DNA of 64,000 nucleotides, from NCBI RefSeq assembly GCF_004152845.1, contig NZ_SEON01000006.1, positions 248,001 through 312,000 on the forward strand, written 5' to 3'. Position 1 is the stretch's first letter. Every line of letters starts with the position of its first letter. This document shows positions 23,891 to 33,900 of this stretch, in pieces. Position numbers and translations under genes: made by a program. The notes under the pieces are model-generated. The model saw only the letters and a list, made by a program, of their open reading frames with translations, did no database searches and was not told where the DNA came from. This stretch comes from Sphingobium fuliginis. GTDB lineage: Bacteria > Pseudomonadota > Alphaproteobacteria > Sphingomonadales > Sphingomonadaceae.

Positions 23891-25156
23891 ATGAACCGTT
23901 TGCTGGCGGCGTTGCTTGCCGCCACCTCACCCCTATCCGCCGCGCAGGCGAAGTCCGCGCCGACGGCCGAAGCACCGCCCGGCCTGACGCTTGAGCAGGC
24001 GCTCGATCTCGCCAGCGCCACTGCCCCTTCGCTGGACGCGGCCGGGGCCGGCGTCGATGCAGCCAGGGCCGCGCAGGCAGCGGCCGGTCTGCGGCCGAAC
24101 CCCATCCTCACCGTCGAAGCCGAGAATGTGGCCGGCACCGGCCTCTATTCGGACACGAAAAGCCTGGAGGCCACGACTTCGCTGGCCCTCCCGCTGGAAC
24201 TGGGCGGAAAGCGATCGGCCCGGCTTGCCATCGCGGCCGCCCAGCGCGATCGCGCCTTCATCGAACAGGCGGTTGCGCGGGTCGACCTGCGGTTCGCGGT
24301 GACGCGGGCCTATGCGGAGGCCGCGGCGTCGGAGCGGCGGCTGGCGAATGCGCGCGACCAGCTTCGGATTGCCGGGGAAGGCTTGCATGCCGCTCATGTC
24401 CGCCTGCGTGCCGGCCGCGCCTCGCCCATGGAGGTGCAGCGCGCCGAGCTGGCCAGGATCAATGCGCAGGCCGCTCTCGTGCGGATGGAACGGTCGGCGG
24501 AAACGGCCCGCTTCATCCTGGCCCAGCGAATCGGGCAGGCGATCCCCGGCGCTCTCGACGCAGGCTGGTTCGACCGCATCGGCACAGCCCCCGGCCCGTT
24601 GCAGCCCCTGGAGCTGACAGAGACGCTGGCGCTTGCCGCCGCCAACGCCGATCTGGCGGCGAGCAGCGCGCAGGTGCGGCTTGCCCGAACCCAGCGCATT
24701 CCCGATCTGACGGTGGGCGCGGGCGTCCGCCGACTGGAAGCGACCAACGACAGCGCAGCGCTTTTCAGCCTGTCGCTGCCCCTCCCCTTCCTCAACGGCG
24801 GCAAGGCGGCGGTCGGGCAGGCCCTGGCGGAGCAGCGTCGCGCCGAAGCCCAGCGGCGAGCCACCGCGCAGGAGGTCGCCCAGGCGATAGCCCAGGCGCA
24901 GGCCGAGGCCGCGAACGCCGCCATCGGCGCGGAGACGGCGACCGGACCCGCCCTTGCGGCCGCTGAGGAAGCCGCCCGCATCGCCCGCATCGGCTATCGC
25001 GAGGGCAAGTTCAGTCAGCTCGACCTGCTCGATGCCGAACGCACGCTCACCGAAACGAAGGCAGCCGCCATAGAGGCGCTGCTCGCCTATCACAATGCAC
25101 GAGCGCAGCTGGAGCGATTGACCGCTCGCGCGCCGGATCAGGGAGACGATCGATGA
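23891..25156 (+). CDS. czcC: heavy-metal efflux outer-membrane factor, CzcC (TolC family)
   Basis: The 421-residue outer-membrane-efflux protein has a signal peptide ('AATSPLSAAQA') and the two-repeat helical TolC layout ('LTLEQALDLASATAPSLDAAGAG' and 'RIGYREGKFSQLDLLDAERTLTETK'). It forms the exit duct of the Czc tripartite pump. Sequence beyond the signal is Ala/Leu/Arg-rich coiled coil. The stop overlaps the start of the membrane-fusion gene (ATGA). Confidence 0.92.
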   Translation: MNRLLAALLAATSPLSAAQAKSAPTAEAPPGLTLEQALDLASATAPSLDAAGAGVDAARAAQAAAGLRPNPILTVEAENVAGTGLYSDTKSLEATTSLALPLELGGKRSARLAIAAAQRDRAFIEQAVARVDLRFAVTRAYAEAAASERRLANARDQLRIAGEGLHAAHVRLRAGRASPMEVQRAELARINAQAALVRMERSAETARFILAQRIGQAIPGALDAGWFDRIGTAPGPLQPLELTETLALAAANADLAASSAQVRLARTQRIPDLTVGAGVRRLEATNDSAALFSLSLPLPFLNGGKAAVGQALAEQRRAEAQRRATAQEVAQAIAQAQAEAANAAIGAETATGPALAAAEEAARIARIGYREGKFSQLDLLDAERTLTETKAAAIEALLAYHNARAQLERLTARAPDQGDDR

Positions 25157-26280
25157 ACCTCCTCCAGCGGACCGTCATGGCCGCAATCCTGACATTCACG
25201 GTCGCCGCCTGCGGAAACCAGCCTGCCGAAGAAAGCCATGCCGAAGGGGAGGCGCATGCCGGCGGGGAAGGGCTGATCCGCCTCACCGCGCAGCAGATCG
25301 CCGCCGCGGGCATCGAACTCGCCCGGCCCACCCCGGGTGGGGCGGGCGCCATCACCCTGCCCGCCACCATAGAGGGCGATCCGCAGGGGACGCAGGTGGT
25401 TTCCGCCGCGATCGGCGGGCGCATCGTGGCCCTCAGCCGCAATCTGGGCGAATGGGTGCGCAAGGGCGACATGCTGGCGGTGATCGAAAGCCGCGAGATC
25501 GCCTCGCTCAAGGCGGAGGCCGAAGCGGCGCAGGCGCGGCTGGCGCTCGCCCAATCCAATTTGCGGCGGGAACAGCGCCTGTTTGCCGAACGGGTTTCGC
25601 CCGAACAGGATCTGGTCGCGGCACGCACCGCCGCGACGGAGGCCGGGATCGCGCTGCGCCTCGCCCGGCAGCGGATTGCGGCGTCAGGGGGCGGGGGCGG
25701 TGGGCTCAACCGGCTGGGCATCGCCGCACCGATCGGTGGCCAGGTCATCACCCGCACCGTGACGCTGGGGCAGATGGTCGCCGAGGATGCCGAACTCTAT
25801 CGCGTCGCCAATCTCTCTAAACTGGCGGTCCGCCTGTCGCTTTCCCCTGGCGATGCGAGCCGCGTCCGGCCGGGCGCGCGGGTGGACATCACCGCGCCGG
25901 GCCGCAGGACCAGCGCACGCATCGGCTTCGTCTCTCCGGTGCTCGATGAGAGCACGCGCCTCGTCCCCGTGCTGGCCATTATCGACAATCGCGGCGGCCA
26001 GTGGCGTATCGGCGAACCCGTCACCGCCGCCATCGCGGTGACGGGCGAATCGGGCGGCATGACGGTGCCGTCCGGCGCGGTCCAGACGGTCGAAGGGCGG
26101 CCCTCGGTCTTCGTCCGCACAGCCCAGGGGTTCAGGGCCGTGCCGGTCACTACAGGCCGGCCAGGCGGCGACGCGGTCACGATCCTGTCGGGCCTGACCG
26201 GGCGCGAGCAGATCGCCGTCGCCAACAGCTTCACTCTCAAGGCCGAGCTCGGGAAGAGCGAAGCCACGCATGAGGATTGA
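25153..26280 (+). CDS. czcB: heavy-metal efflux membrane-fusion lipoprotein, CzcB
   Basis: The 375-residue periplasmic adaptor is a lipoprotein by its leader ('TFTVAAC', lipidated C20). Just behind is a His/Glu-rich stretch ('ESHAEGEAHAGGE') that could touch metal ions. The lipoyl, alpha-hairpin and beta-barrel regions are evident ('GGRIVALSRNLGEWVRKGDMLAVIES', 'VRPGARVDITAPG'). It links the CzcA pump to the CzcC duct. It lies 3 bases before czcA. Confidence 0.92.
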   Translation: MNLLQRTVMAAILTFTVAACGNQPAEESHAEGEAHAGGEGLIRLTAQQIAAAGIELARPTPGGAGAITLPATIEGDPQGTQVVSAAIGGRIVALSRNLGEWVRKGDMLAVIESREIASLKAEAEAAQARLALAQSNLRREQRLFAERVSPEQDLVAARTAATEAGIALRLARQRIAASGGGGGGLNRLGIAAPIGGQVITRTVTLGQMVAEDAELYRVANLSKLAVRLSLSPGDASRVRPGARVDITAPGRRTSARIGFVSPVLDESTRLVPVLAIIDNRGGQWRIGEPVTAAIAVTGESGGMTVPSGAVQTVEGRPSVFVRTAQGFRAVPVTTGRPGGDAVTILSGLTGREQIAVANSFTLKAELGKSEATHED

Positions 26281-26283
26281 ACC

Positions 26284-29200
26284 ATGATCGGGCGTATCGT
26301 GACCTTTTCGGTCGAGCGGCGCTGGTTCGTGCTGCTCGTCACCCTCATCGCGGCCGCGATCGGCGGCTGGGCGCTCAGCCGCCTGCCCATCGACGCGGTT
26401 CCCGACATCACCAACAACCAGGTGCAGGTGAATATCCGCGCGCCCGCGCTGTCGCCCGAACTGGTCGAAAAGCAGGTCGCCTTCCCGATAGAGACCGCGC
26501 TGGCGGGGGTGCCGGGGCTGGAATATACAAGATCGCTGAGCCGCAATGGCTTCGCCCAGGTGACGGCGGTCTTCACCGATTCCACCGACATCTATTTCGG
26601 CCGCGCCCAGGTTGCCGAACGGCTGCGCAGCGCGGAGGATAGCCTGCCGGACGGCGTCACGGCTGAAATGGGCCCGATCGCCACCGGCCTTGGCGAAGTC
26701 TATATGTGGACGGTCCATCTGGCCCATCGCAAGGATGATCGACACTCGCCCGGCGAACCCGGCATCCAGCCCGACGGCAGCTATATCACGCCGGAGGGCG
26801 AGCGGCTGGTCGGCCAGTCCGATCAGGCGACCTATCTGCGCACGGTGCAGGACTGGATCGTCGCCCCGCTGCTCAAGAACACGCCAGGCATCGCCGGCAT
26901 CGATTCCATCGGCGGCCATGTGAAGCAATATCAGGTCGCGCCCGATGTCCAGCGGCTCGCGGCGCTGAACCTGAGCCTCAACGATCTGGCGACCGCATTG
27001 GAGGAGAATAACAGCGCCGTCGGCGCGGGCGTCATCGACCGCAACGGCGAAGGGCTGACGGTGCGGTCGGATGCCCGCATCCGCAACGCCGACGATCTCA
27101 GCCGAACGGTCATCGCGACGCGGGAAGGCGTTCCCATCCTGCTCCATCAGGTCGCGACGGTGCGGACCGGCCAGGCGCTGCGGATGGGGTCCGCATCCGA
27201 GAACGGACGGGAGGTCGTCGTCGGCACCGCGGTCATGCGGATCGGGGAAAACAGCCGGGCCGTTGCCTCCGCCGTCGCCGGGCGACTGGACGAGATCAAT
27301 GCCTCATTGCCAACCGACGTCATCGTAGAGCCCGTGCTGGATCGCACCGCGCTGGTCAACGCGACGATCGGCACGGTGGCGAAGAACCTGTCCGAAGGCG
27401 CGCTGCTCGTCATCGTCGTGCTGTTCGCCCTGCTCGGCAATTTCAGAGCCGCGCTGATCGCCGCGCTGGTCATCCCCATCACCATGCTGCTCACCAGTTT
27501 CGGCATGCTGCGCGGCGGTGTCTCGGCCAATCTCATGAGCCTGGGCGCGCTCGACTTCGGGCTCATCGTCGACGGGGCCGTCATCATCGTGGAAAATGCC
27601 CTGCGCCGGATCGCCGAGCACCAGCATGACAGTGGCCGGACGCTGAACCCTGAAGAAAGGCTGTCGGCCGTGGCCTTGGCCGCGCGCGAGATGATAGGCC
27701 CGTCCGTCTACGGCCAGGCGATCATCATCCTCGTCTATGTCCCGCTCCTCACGCTGGACGGTGTGGAGGGCAAGACCTTCACGCCGATGGCGATGACGGT
27801 CATCCTCGCGCTCGGCTTCGCCTTCATCCTCTCGCTGACCTTCGTTCCGGCCATGCTGGCCCTGCTGCTGTCGAAGCCGGTCGAGGAGAAGGAGGGGCGG
27901 ATCATGTCCTGGCTGAACGCACGCTATCGGCCGGGGCTGGAAACGGCGATGCGCCGGCCCAGCCGGACGATCGGGATCGGGGTCGCGGCATTTCTGGCGG
28001 CCATCGCCGGCTTCTCGATGCTGGGGCAGGAATTCCTGCCCCAGCTCGACGAGGGCGACATACTCGTCCAGGCGGTCCGCGTTCCGGGCACTTCGGTCGA
28101 CCAGAGCCAGGCCATGCAGTTCGCGGTCGAACGCGTCGTCGCGGGCGAGCCCGAGGTCCGCTTCGTCTTTTCCAAGACGGGCACGGCCGAGCTTGCTTCC
28201 GACCCCATGCCGCCCAATGCGACCGACACCTTCGTCATCCTGAAGCCCCGCGCGCAATGGCCCGACCCCCGCCTCGCCAAGGCGGATCTGGTCGAACGGC
28301 TGGAGCAGCGGCTCGCGATGCTGCCGGGCAACGCCTATGAGATCACCCAACCGATCCAGATGCGCTTCAACGAGCTGATCGCGGGGGTGCGCGGCGACAT
28401 CGCCATCAAGGTCTTCGGTGACGATGTCGACCAGATGAGCGGCACGGCGGATCGCATCGCCGCCGTGCTGCGGCGGACCCCAGGCGCCACCGACGTGCGG
28501 GTGGAACAGACCGAAGGCCTCCCCATTCTCGACGTGCAACCCAATCGCAATGCGATGGCGCGGCTGGGCATCAGCGCGCGGGTGTTGCAGGACATATTGG
28601 CCGCCGCGGTGGGCGGGCGCGACGCGGGCATGATCTTCGAGGGCGACAGGCGCTTTGCCGTCACGATCCGGCTGAGCGAGGAGGCGCGAACCGATCTGGA
28701 GACGCTGAGCCAGGTGCCGGTGCCCACTCCGGCGGGTGCCTTCGTGCCGCTGGCAAGCGTCGCCCGGATCACGCTGGTCGACGGCCCGAACCAGATCAGC
28801 CGCGAAAACGGCAAGCGCCGGATCGTCGTGCAGGCCAATGTGCGCGGGCGCGACGTGTCCGGCGTCGTCGCGGATGTGCGGGCGGGGATCGCGCGGGACG
28901 TGCGGCTGCCCGCCGGCACCTATCTCCAATGGGGCGGCCAGTTCGAAAATCTGGCATCGGCGCGGGAACGGCTGCTGCTGGTCGTACCGGCCTGCTTCGC
29001 GCTCATTCTCCTGCTGCTCTACGGGGCGCTCGGCAGCGTGCGGGACGCCGTGATCGTCTTCACCGGCATCCCTCTCGCGCTGGTCGGCGGCGTTCTGGCG
29101 CTGGCGCTGCGCGGCATGCCTTTCTCGATCTCGGCCGCGGTGGGCTTCATCGCCCTGTCCGGCATCGCCGTGCTCAACGGGCTGGTCATGGTGACGTCGA

Positions 29201-29496
29201 TCCAGGACCTGATGGCGCGCGGCATGGATCGCGGCAAGGCAGCCTGTGAAGGCGCCAAGGTGCGGCTGAGGCCGGTGGTCATGACGGCGCTGGTCGCCTC
29301 GCTCGGCTTCGTGCCCATGGCGCTGGCGACCGGCCCCGGCGCGGAGGTGCAAAAGCCGCTCGCCACCGTGGTCATCGGCGGCCTTGTTTCCGCAACCTTG
29401 CTGACCCTGTTCCTGTTGCCGACGCTCTATGCCCGCTTCGGCCGGCGGGTCGGGTCGGCTGCGCCGGGACAGGAGGAAATGGCGGCCATCTCCTGA
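26284..29496 (+). CDS. czcA: heavy-metal RND efflux pump, CzcA
   Basis: The 1070-residue inner-membrane RND transporter opens with the first helix ('RRWFVLLVTLIAAAIGGWAL') and has two large periplasmic loops and 12 helices. The proton-relay helix reads 'DFGLIVDGAVIIVEN' with D424 and D430, the pattern that distinguishes heavy-metal (HME) RND pumps from drug pumps. It expels divalent or monovalent metal ions driven by protons. The exact metal (Co/Zn/Cd, Ni or Cu/Ag) cannot be read. A strong hairpin follows the gene. Confidence 0.95.
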   Translation: MIGRIVTFSVERRWFVLLVTLIAAAIGGWALSRLPIDAVPDITNNQVQVNIRAPALSPELVEKQVAFPIETALAGVPGLEYTRSLSRNGFAQVTAVFTDSTDIYFGRAQVAERLRSAEDSLPDGVTAEMGPIATGLGEVYMWTVHLAHRKDDRHSPGEPGIQPDGSYITPEGERLVGQSDQATYLRTVQDWIVAPLLKNTPGIAGIDSIGGHVKQYQVAPDVQRLAALNLSLNDLATALEENNSAVGAGVIDRNGEGLTVRSDARIRNADDLSRTVIATREGVPILLHQVATVRTGQALRMGSASENGREVVVGTAVMRIGENSRAVASAVAGRLDEINASLPTDVIVEPVLDRTALVNATIGTVAKNLSEGALLVIVVLFALLGNFRAALIAALVIPITMLLTSFGMLRGGVSANLMSLGALDFGLIVDGAVIIVENALRRIAEHQHDSGRTLNPEERLSAVALAAREMIGPSVYGQAIIILVYVPLLTLDGVEGKTFTPMAMTVILALGFAFILSLTFVPAMLALLLSKPVEEKEGRIMSWLNARYRPGLETAMRRPSRTIGIGVAAFLAAIAGFSMLGQEFLPQLDEGDILVQAVRVPGTSVDQSQAMQFAVERVVAGEPEVRFVFSKTGTAELASDPMPPNATDTFVILKPRAQWPDPRLAKADLVERLEQRLAMLPGNAYEITQPIQMRFNELIAGVRGDIAIKVFGDDVDQMSGTADRIAAVLRRTPGATDVRVEQTEGLPILDVQPNRNAMARLGISARVLQDILAAAVGGRDAGMIFEGDRRFAVTIRLSEEARTDLETLSQVPVPTPAGAFVPLASVARITLVDGPNQISRENGKRRIVVQANVRGRDVSGVVADVRAGIARDVRLPAGTYLQWGGQFENLASARERLLLVVPACFALILLLLYGALGSVRDAVIVFTGIPLALVGGVLALALRGMPFSISAAVGFIALSGIAVLNGLVMVTSIQDLMARGMDRGKAACEGAKVRLRPVVMTALVASLGFVPMALATGPGAEVQKPLATVVIGGLVSATLLTLFLLPTLYARFGRRVGSAAPGQEEMAAIS

Positions 29497-29506
29497 AAGG
29501 GGAATG

Positions 29507-29539
29507 CCCGCTCCCCCGGCTTGCTGCCGGGGGAGCGGG
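29507..29539. terminator. terminator-like hairpin after czcA
   Basis: A perfect 14-bp stem: 29507-29520 (CCCGCTCCCCCGGC) pairs with 29526-29539, with a 5-base loop, 10 bases after the czcA stop. Only ATTT follows a few bases later. It most likely ends the czc transcript and separates it from the two very small genes downstream. Confidence 0.65.
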
Positions 29540-29614
29540 AGAGATTTCATGTCGCAGGTGGAATCCTTGGCACTTGCGGGCTCCGCCGCAGTTCCCAGCG
29601 ATAAGGAGGATGCC

Positions 29615-29788
29615 GTGCCGGACCAGATCGTTTCCATTGGCCTGCTGACAGCGAAAGACCTTGAGCTTCTCGGTCAAGGATTCCGGCGGCACTTTCCCAT
29701 ACAGGATGACGACCTCTTCAAGGACCTGCTCGCGAAGCTGGATGAACTGCCGGCGCGGCCCGAGCCCCGCGCCAAAGACAGGCGATGA
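29615..29788 (+). CDS. 57-residue hypothetical protein
   Basis: GTG 29615 follows AAGGAGGA by a few bases and opens a 57-codon gene ('IGLLTAKDLELLGQGFRRHF' then 'PIQDDDLFKDLLAKLDEL'). An ATG at 29549 in frame gives a longer version but has no ribosome-binding site. The soluble, amphipathic sequence with the 'GLLTAKDLELLG..F.RAFP'-like pattern resembles a small conserved sphingomonad protein that I know only as hypothetical. It overlaps the next small gene by 4 bases (ATGA). Confidence 0.65.
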   Translation: MPDQIVSIGLLTAKDLELLGQGFRRHFPIQDDDLFKDLLAKLDELPARPEPRAKDRR

Positions 29789-29961
29789 GCGGGCGACGCA
29801 GAAGGCTTGGCATGGGCCTGCTGCTGACGGCGATCCTGTTGAGCATTGTCGTCATCGTCGGCCTGATGATCCATTCAAGCATCGACGCGCCCGATCCGGC
29901 GTCGCGACCCCCCACGGGCGCCATGCCGCCGGAGGGCGAACCGATGCGCCCGGCGGATTAG
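29785..29961 (+). CDS. 58-residue single-span membrane protein
   Basis: The ATG at 29785 overlaps the preceding stop (ATGA). The 58-codon product has a basic N-terminus ('MSGRRRRLGMG'), one hydrophobic helix ('LLLTAILLSIVVIVGLMI') and a Pro-rich periplasmic tail ('PPTGAMPPEGEPMRPAD'). It is a likely bitopic inner-membrane protein with the tail outside. Translation coupling with the upstream 57-residue gene suggests they act together. Function unknown. Confidence 0.6.
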   Translation: MSGRRRRLGMGLLLTAILLSIVVIVGLMIHSSIDAPDPASRPPTGAMPPEGEPMRPAD

Positions 29962-30019
29962 ATCACGCATTCATCCCGCCTTGCGCGGCGCCCATCAGGC
30001 GGTGCATGGAGCGGCAGCC

Positions 30020-30493
30020 ATGTCCCAGACCAAAACGCCCAACATCCTTATCGATGCCGACGCCTGCCCGGTGAAGGAGGAGACCTACAAGGTCGCCTGG
30101 CGCCATGGCGTGCCGGTCATCGTCGTCAGCAACAGTCCCATCAGGGTGCCGGCGCATCCGCTCGTCTCCCGCATCGTTGTGGGCGAGGGCTTCGATGCGG
30201 CGGATGATTGGATCGCCGGGCATGTGGACGCCGGCTCGATCATCATCACCGCGGACATCCTGCTGGCCGACCGATGCCTGAAGGCTGGATGCGGTGCGGT
30301 GATCGCGCCCACGGGCAAGCCCTTCACCCATGCCTCCATCGGCAATGCCGTGGCGGTACGGGCGATCAAGGCGGACTTGCGCGCCGGCATCCTGGCGGAC
30401 GGCGTCGGCGGACCAGCGCCGTTCGCGAAGGCCGACCGGTCCCGCTTCCTGTCCGCCCTGGACGAAGCGGTCGTCCGATTGCGGCGGCGGTAA
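30020..30493 (+). CDS. YaiI/YqxD-family protein (DUF188, NYN/PIN-like)
   Basis: The 157-residue protein starts at ATG 30020, 9 bases after GGAG. It has the family opening 'ILIDADACPVKEE' and then 'VIVVSNSPIRVP' and 'GSIIITADILLADRCL'. The aspartates fit a PIN/NYN nuclease-like fold, but no activity has been established for this family to my knowledge. No operon partner is clear. Confidence 0.85.
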   Translation: MSQTKTPNILIDADACPVKEETYKVAWRHGVPVIVVSNSPIRVPAHPLVSRIVVGEGFDAADDWIAGHVDAGSIIITADILLADRCLKAGCGAVIAPTGKPFTHASIGNAVAVRAIKADLRAGILADGVGGPAPFAKADRSRFLSALDEAVVRLRRR

Positions 30494-30647
30494 GACCAAG
30501 ACCTGGAGCAGGGCCCGAAACCCGACCGCGCCCTAACCTGCGTCATCGATGGGACAGGATCGCCCGGCGCCCGGTCGCGTTTGATGAGGCGCAGGTCGGT
30601 GATCGGCTCGCGGGACGCTGGTGCGCATGCCAAGAGAGGAGGAAAGG

Positions 30648-30872
30648 ATGGTCCGTATGCTTTTGATCGCAGGCAGCCTGCTTGCCGGGGCCTGTTCGGG
30701 CGAGACCCCGTCCGACCGGAATGCAGTCAACGGATCGGCCATCAACCGCGCGGACGATGCGCCGGGCAATGGCGCCGCAGGACCGCTGCCGACCAGCGGA
30801 TCTGGCGAGGTGCCGCCCAACGCGCCGGGCGCGGATAATCAGGCGACGGGCTCCAATATCAGCGACCGATAA
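30648..30872 (+). CDS. small Sec-exported or lipoprotein-like protein
   Basis: ATG 30648 stands directly behind GAGGAGGAAAGG. The 74-residue product has a short hydrophobic leader ('RMLLIAGSLLAGACSG') whose cysteine could be lipidated, although the -3 position is Ala rather than the preferred Leu. The mature part is Gly/Asn/Pro-rich and probably disordered. No function can be proposed. Confidence 0.5.
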   Translation: MVRMLLIAGSLLAGACSGETPSDRNAVNGSAINRADDAPGNGAAGPLPTSGSGEVPPNAPGADNQATGSNISDR

Positions 30873-30967
30873 GGCGGAATTGCCGGAACCGGGCGCTCCG
30901 CGCACCGGCGGAAATACGACCTCTTCGGCGCATTGTTCCGGCGTCGTCGAGCCAGTAGAGATGGGCC

Positions 30968-33900
30968 ATGAGTCTGCTTTCGGCGGCCCTTCTCGCGCTC
31001 GCGATCGTCCTGCTGCTGTTCGGGATCGCCACCATCGTCGAGAGGCGCGGCGGCCTTGCGCTCGGCCGTTATGACGTGCGCCACGGCGCCTATGCGCTGG
31101 CGCTGGGCGTCTATTGCTCAAGCTGGACCTTCTACGGCGCGGTCGGGAGCGCCGTGCGCGACGGCTGGCATTACCTCCCCATCTATCTCGCGCCGATCTG
31201 CCTGCTGATCGTCGCGCCCCGTTTCCTGCGCAGGCTGGCCGAGGCGGTGGCGGAGGAACAGGCAACCACCGTGTCCGACTTCATCGCCGCGCGTTTCGGT
31301 CACGATGTGGTCGTGGCCCGTCTGGTCACGGTCATCGCCTTGCTGGGAACAGTGCCCTATGTCGCGCTGCAATTCCGCTCCATCGGCAGCGCGATCTCCA
31401 TCGTGACGGGCCGCCCCGTCGCGACGCTGACCATGCTGACCGCCGCCTGGCTGCTGGCGCTGTTCGCCATGCTGTTCGGCGCCCGCCGGTTCGAACTGGC
31501 GGGGCGCAGCGAAGGCCTGGTCTATGCGATCGGCATCGAATCCCTCCTCAAGATCGTCGCGCTGACCGCGGTGGCCGTCCTCGCCTTCGTCCTGCTGGGA
31601 CAGGCGGACCCGACGGACCTCAGCCGCGGCGTCGCCATATTGTCCGCCAATTTCCGGCCGGAACGGTTGTCGATCGAGGTCGGCATCATCTTCCTCATCT
31701 CCGCCATGGCCGTCATCGTCCTGCCCCGGCAATTCTACATGGGCCTGGTTGAGGCGCGGGAACCGGGCGATCTTGTCGGCGCGCGCTGGGGACTGGCCGC
31801 CTATCTCGGCGCGATGGCGCTGATGGTGTTGCCCATCGCGCTGGCCGGCGCAAGCCTGCTGCGCGGCGCCCAACCCGATCTCTACATGCTGGCCCTGCCC
31901 GGAATGACCGGACAGGGCATCGTGCTTGCCCTGGCCCTGCTGGGCGGGATCGCGGCGGCGGCGTCGATGGTCGTGGTCGATTCGACCGCGCTCGCGACCA
32001 TGGTCTCGAACGACCTCCTCTTCCCCACCCTGCTCGCGCGCGAGAACGGCGGGGAAGCGGGCGCCGGGGCGCTCGGCCGGCGCATGCTGCTCGTGCGGCG
32101 CCTCTCCATCCTCGCCATCATCGCGGCGGCGCTCGCCTGGGCGCTGCTGGTTTCGGCCGAACAGTCGCTCGCCTCGATCGGCCTTGTCGCCTTCGCCGCC
32201 ATGGCGCAGTTCACGCCGCACCTGATCCTGGCCACCTATGCGCCGGGTCGCGATGCGCTGGCGGCGCGGGCAAGCCTTGCCGTCGGCCTTGTCATCTGGT
32301 TCTACACCCTCGCCCTGCCGCCCATATTGCCGCCCGCCTGGCTGGATGCGCTGGAGGGAAGCGCCGCCGATCCCCTGCGCCTCTTCGGCATCGGCGCCGC
32401 GTCGCCGCTGGTGCATGGCGTGGCGTGGAGCCTGGGCGCGAACCTTTTGGTCTTCGGCCTGGTCGCCGCGCGCAAGGTGAAGGCGCCCGTCCTGCCCCGC
32501 CTCGGCAGCCAGCGCCCGATCACCGACCTGGCCGAACTGGCGCAGCTCACCGCCAGCTTCATCGGTGAAGAGGAGGCTGCCCGCGAATTTCCGGCGGCCA
32601 TGCGGGGCACGCCCATCGACAGGCGGTCGGCGCAGCGCGCCCGCACGCTCATCGCGCGCGTCGTCGGCGCTTCCTCCGCCCGCGCGCTGGTCGCCTCGGC
32701 ACTGGCCGGGGGGCAGATGAGCCTTTCCGACGTTACCCGGCTGCTGGGAGAGCGCGGCCAGTCGCTTCGCTTCTCCCGCGAACTGCTCGCCGCGACCTTC
32801 GAGCATATCGATGCCGGCATCAGCGTGGTCGACGCCGACATGAACCTGATCGCATGGAACAGCCAATATCTCGACCTGTTCGACTTTCCTCCCGGCTTCC
32901 TGCGGGTGGGCGTGCCGATCGCGGAACTGATCCGCCATAATGGGCGGCTGGGCGATTTCGGCGACGAGGACATAGAATTCCACGTCAGGAAACGTCTTCG
33001 GCACATGCGCCGCGGCCTGCCCCACAGTTTCGAACGGCGGCGAAAGGACGGCCGCGTCATCAAGACCATCGGCGGGCCGATGCCCGGCGGCGGCTATGTC
33101 ACCAGCTTCATCGACATCACCGAGGATGCACGCATCCGCGACGAGCTGGGCCGCACATTGGCGGAACTGGAAACCCGCGTCGCCGACCGCACACGCGAAC
33201 TCAGCGAGACCAATTTGCGCCTGGCCGAGGCGACGAAGGACAAGACCCGATTCCTCGCCGCCGCCAGCCACGACCTGCTTCAGCCGCTCCACGCCGCGCG
33301 GCTGTTCACCGCCGCCCTGCAACGCGAGGTGGAAGGAACGCCGCACATCCTTGCCGAACGCATCGACAGCGCGATCATGGCGGCGGAAGGGCTGCTTCGC
33401 GCTCTCCTCGACATCAGCAAGCTCGATGCCGGCGGTGTCGAGCCCAGCCCGGAGCCGATCGACCTTACGCCGTTTCTCACCAGCCTTGCTGAAGGATTCG
33501 CGCCGATGGCGAAGGAGAAGGGGCTGCGCCTGCTGACCGGTCCCCTTTCCGGCCATCTCGATACCGACCCGGGACTGCTCCGCTCGGTCCTCCAGAATTT
33601 CGTCTCCAACGCCCTGCGCTACACGCAGCAGGGCGGGATATTACTGGGCGTCCGGCGCAGGGGTTCGATGATCCGGATCGACGTCGTCGATAGCGGCGTC
33701 GGCATCGCCGCCGACCAGATCGGGACGATCTTCGGGGAATTCACCCGGCTCGGCGCGCTGGACGTCGAGGGACTCGGCCTTGGCCTCGCCCTTGCACGCC
33801 GCATCGTCCGGCTGCTCGGCGGGCGGATCGAGGTGCGGTCCGTGCCCGGAAAGGGCAGCCGGTTCAGCCTGCTGATGCCTGCCGCAACCGGGCCAGCCGC

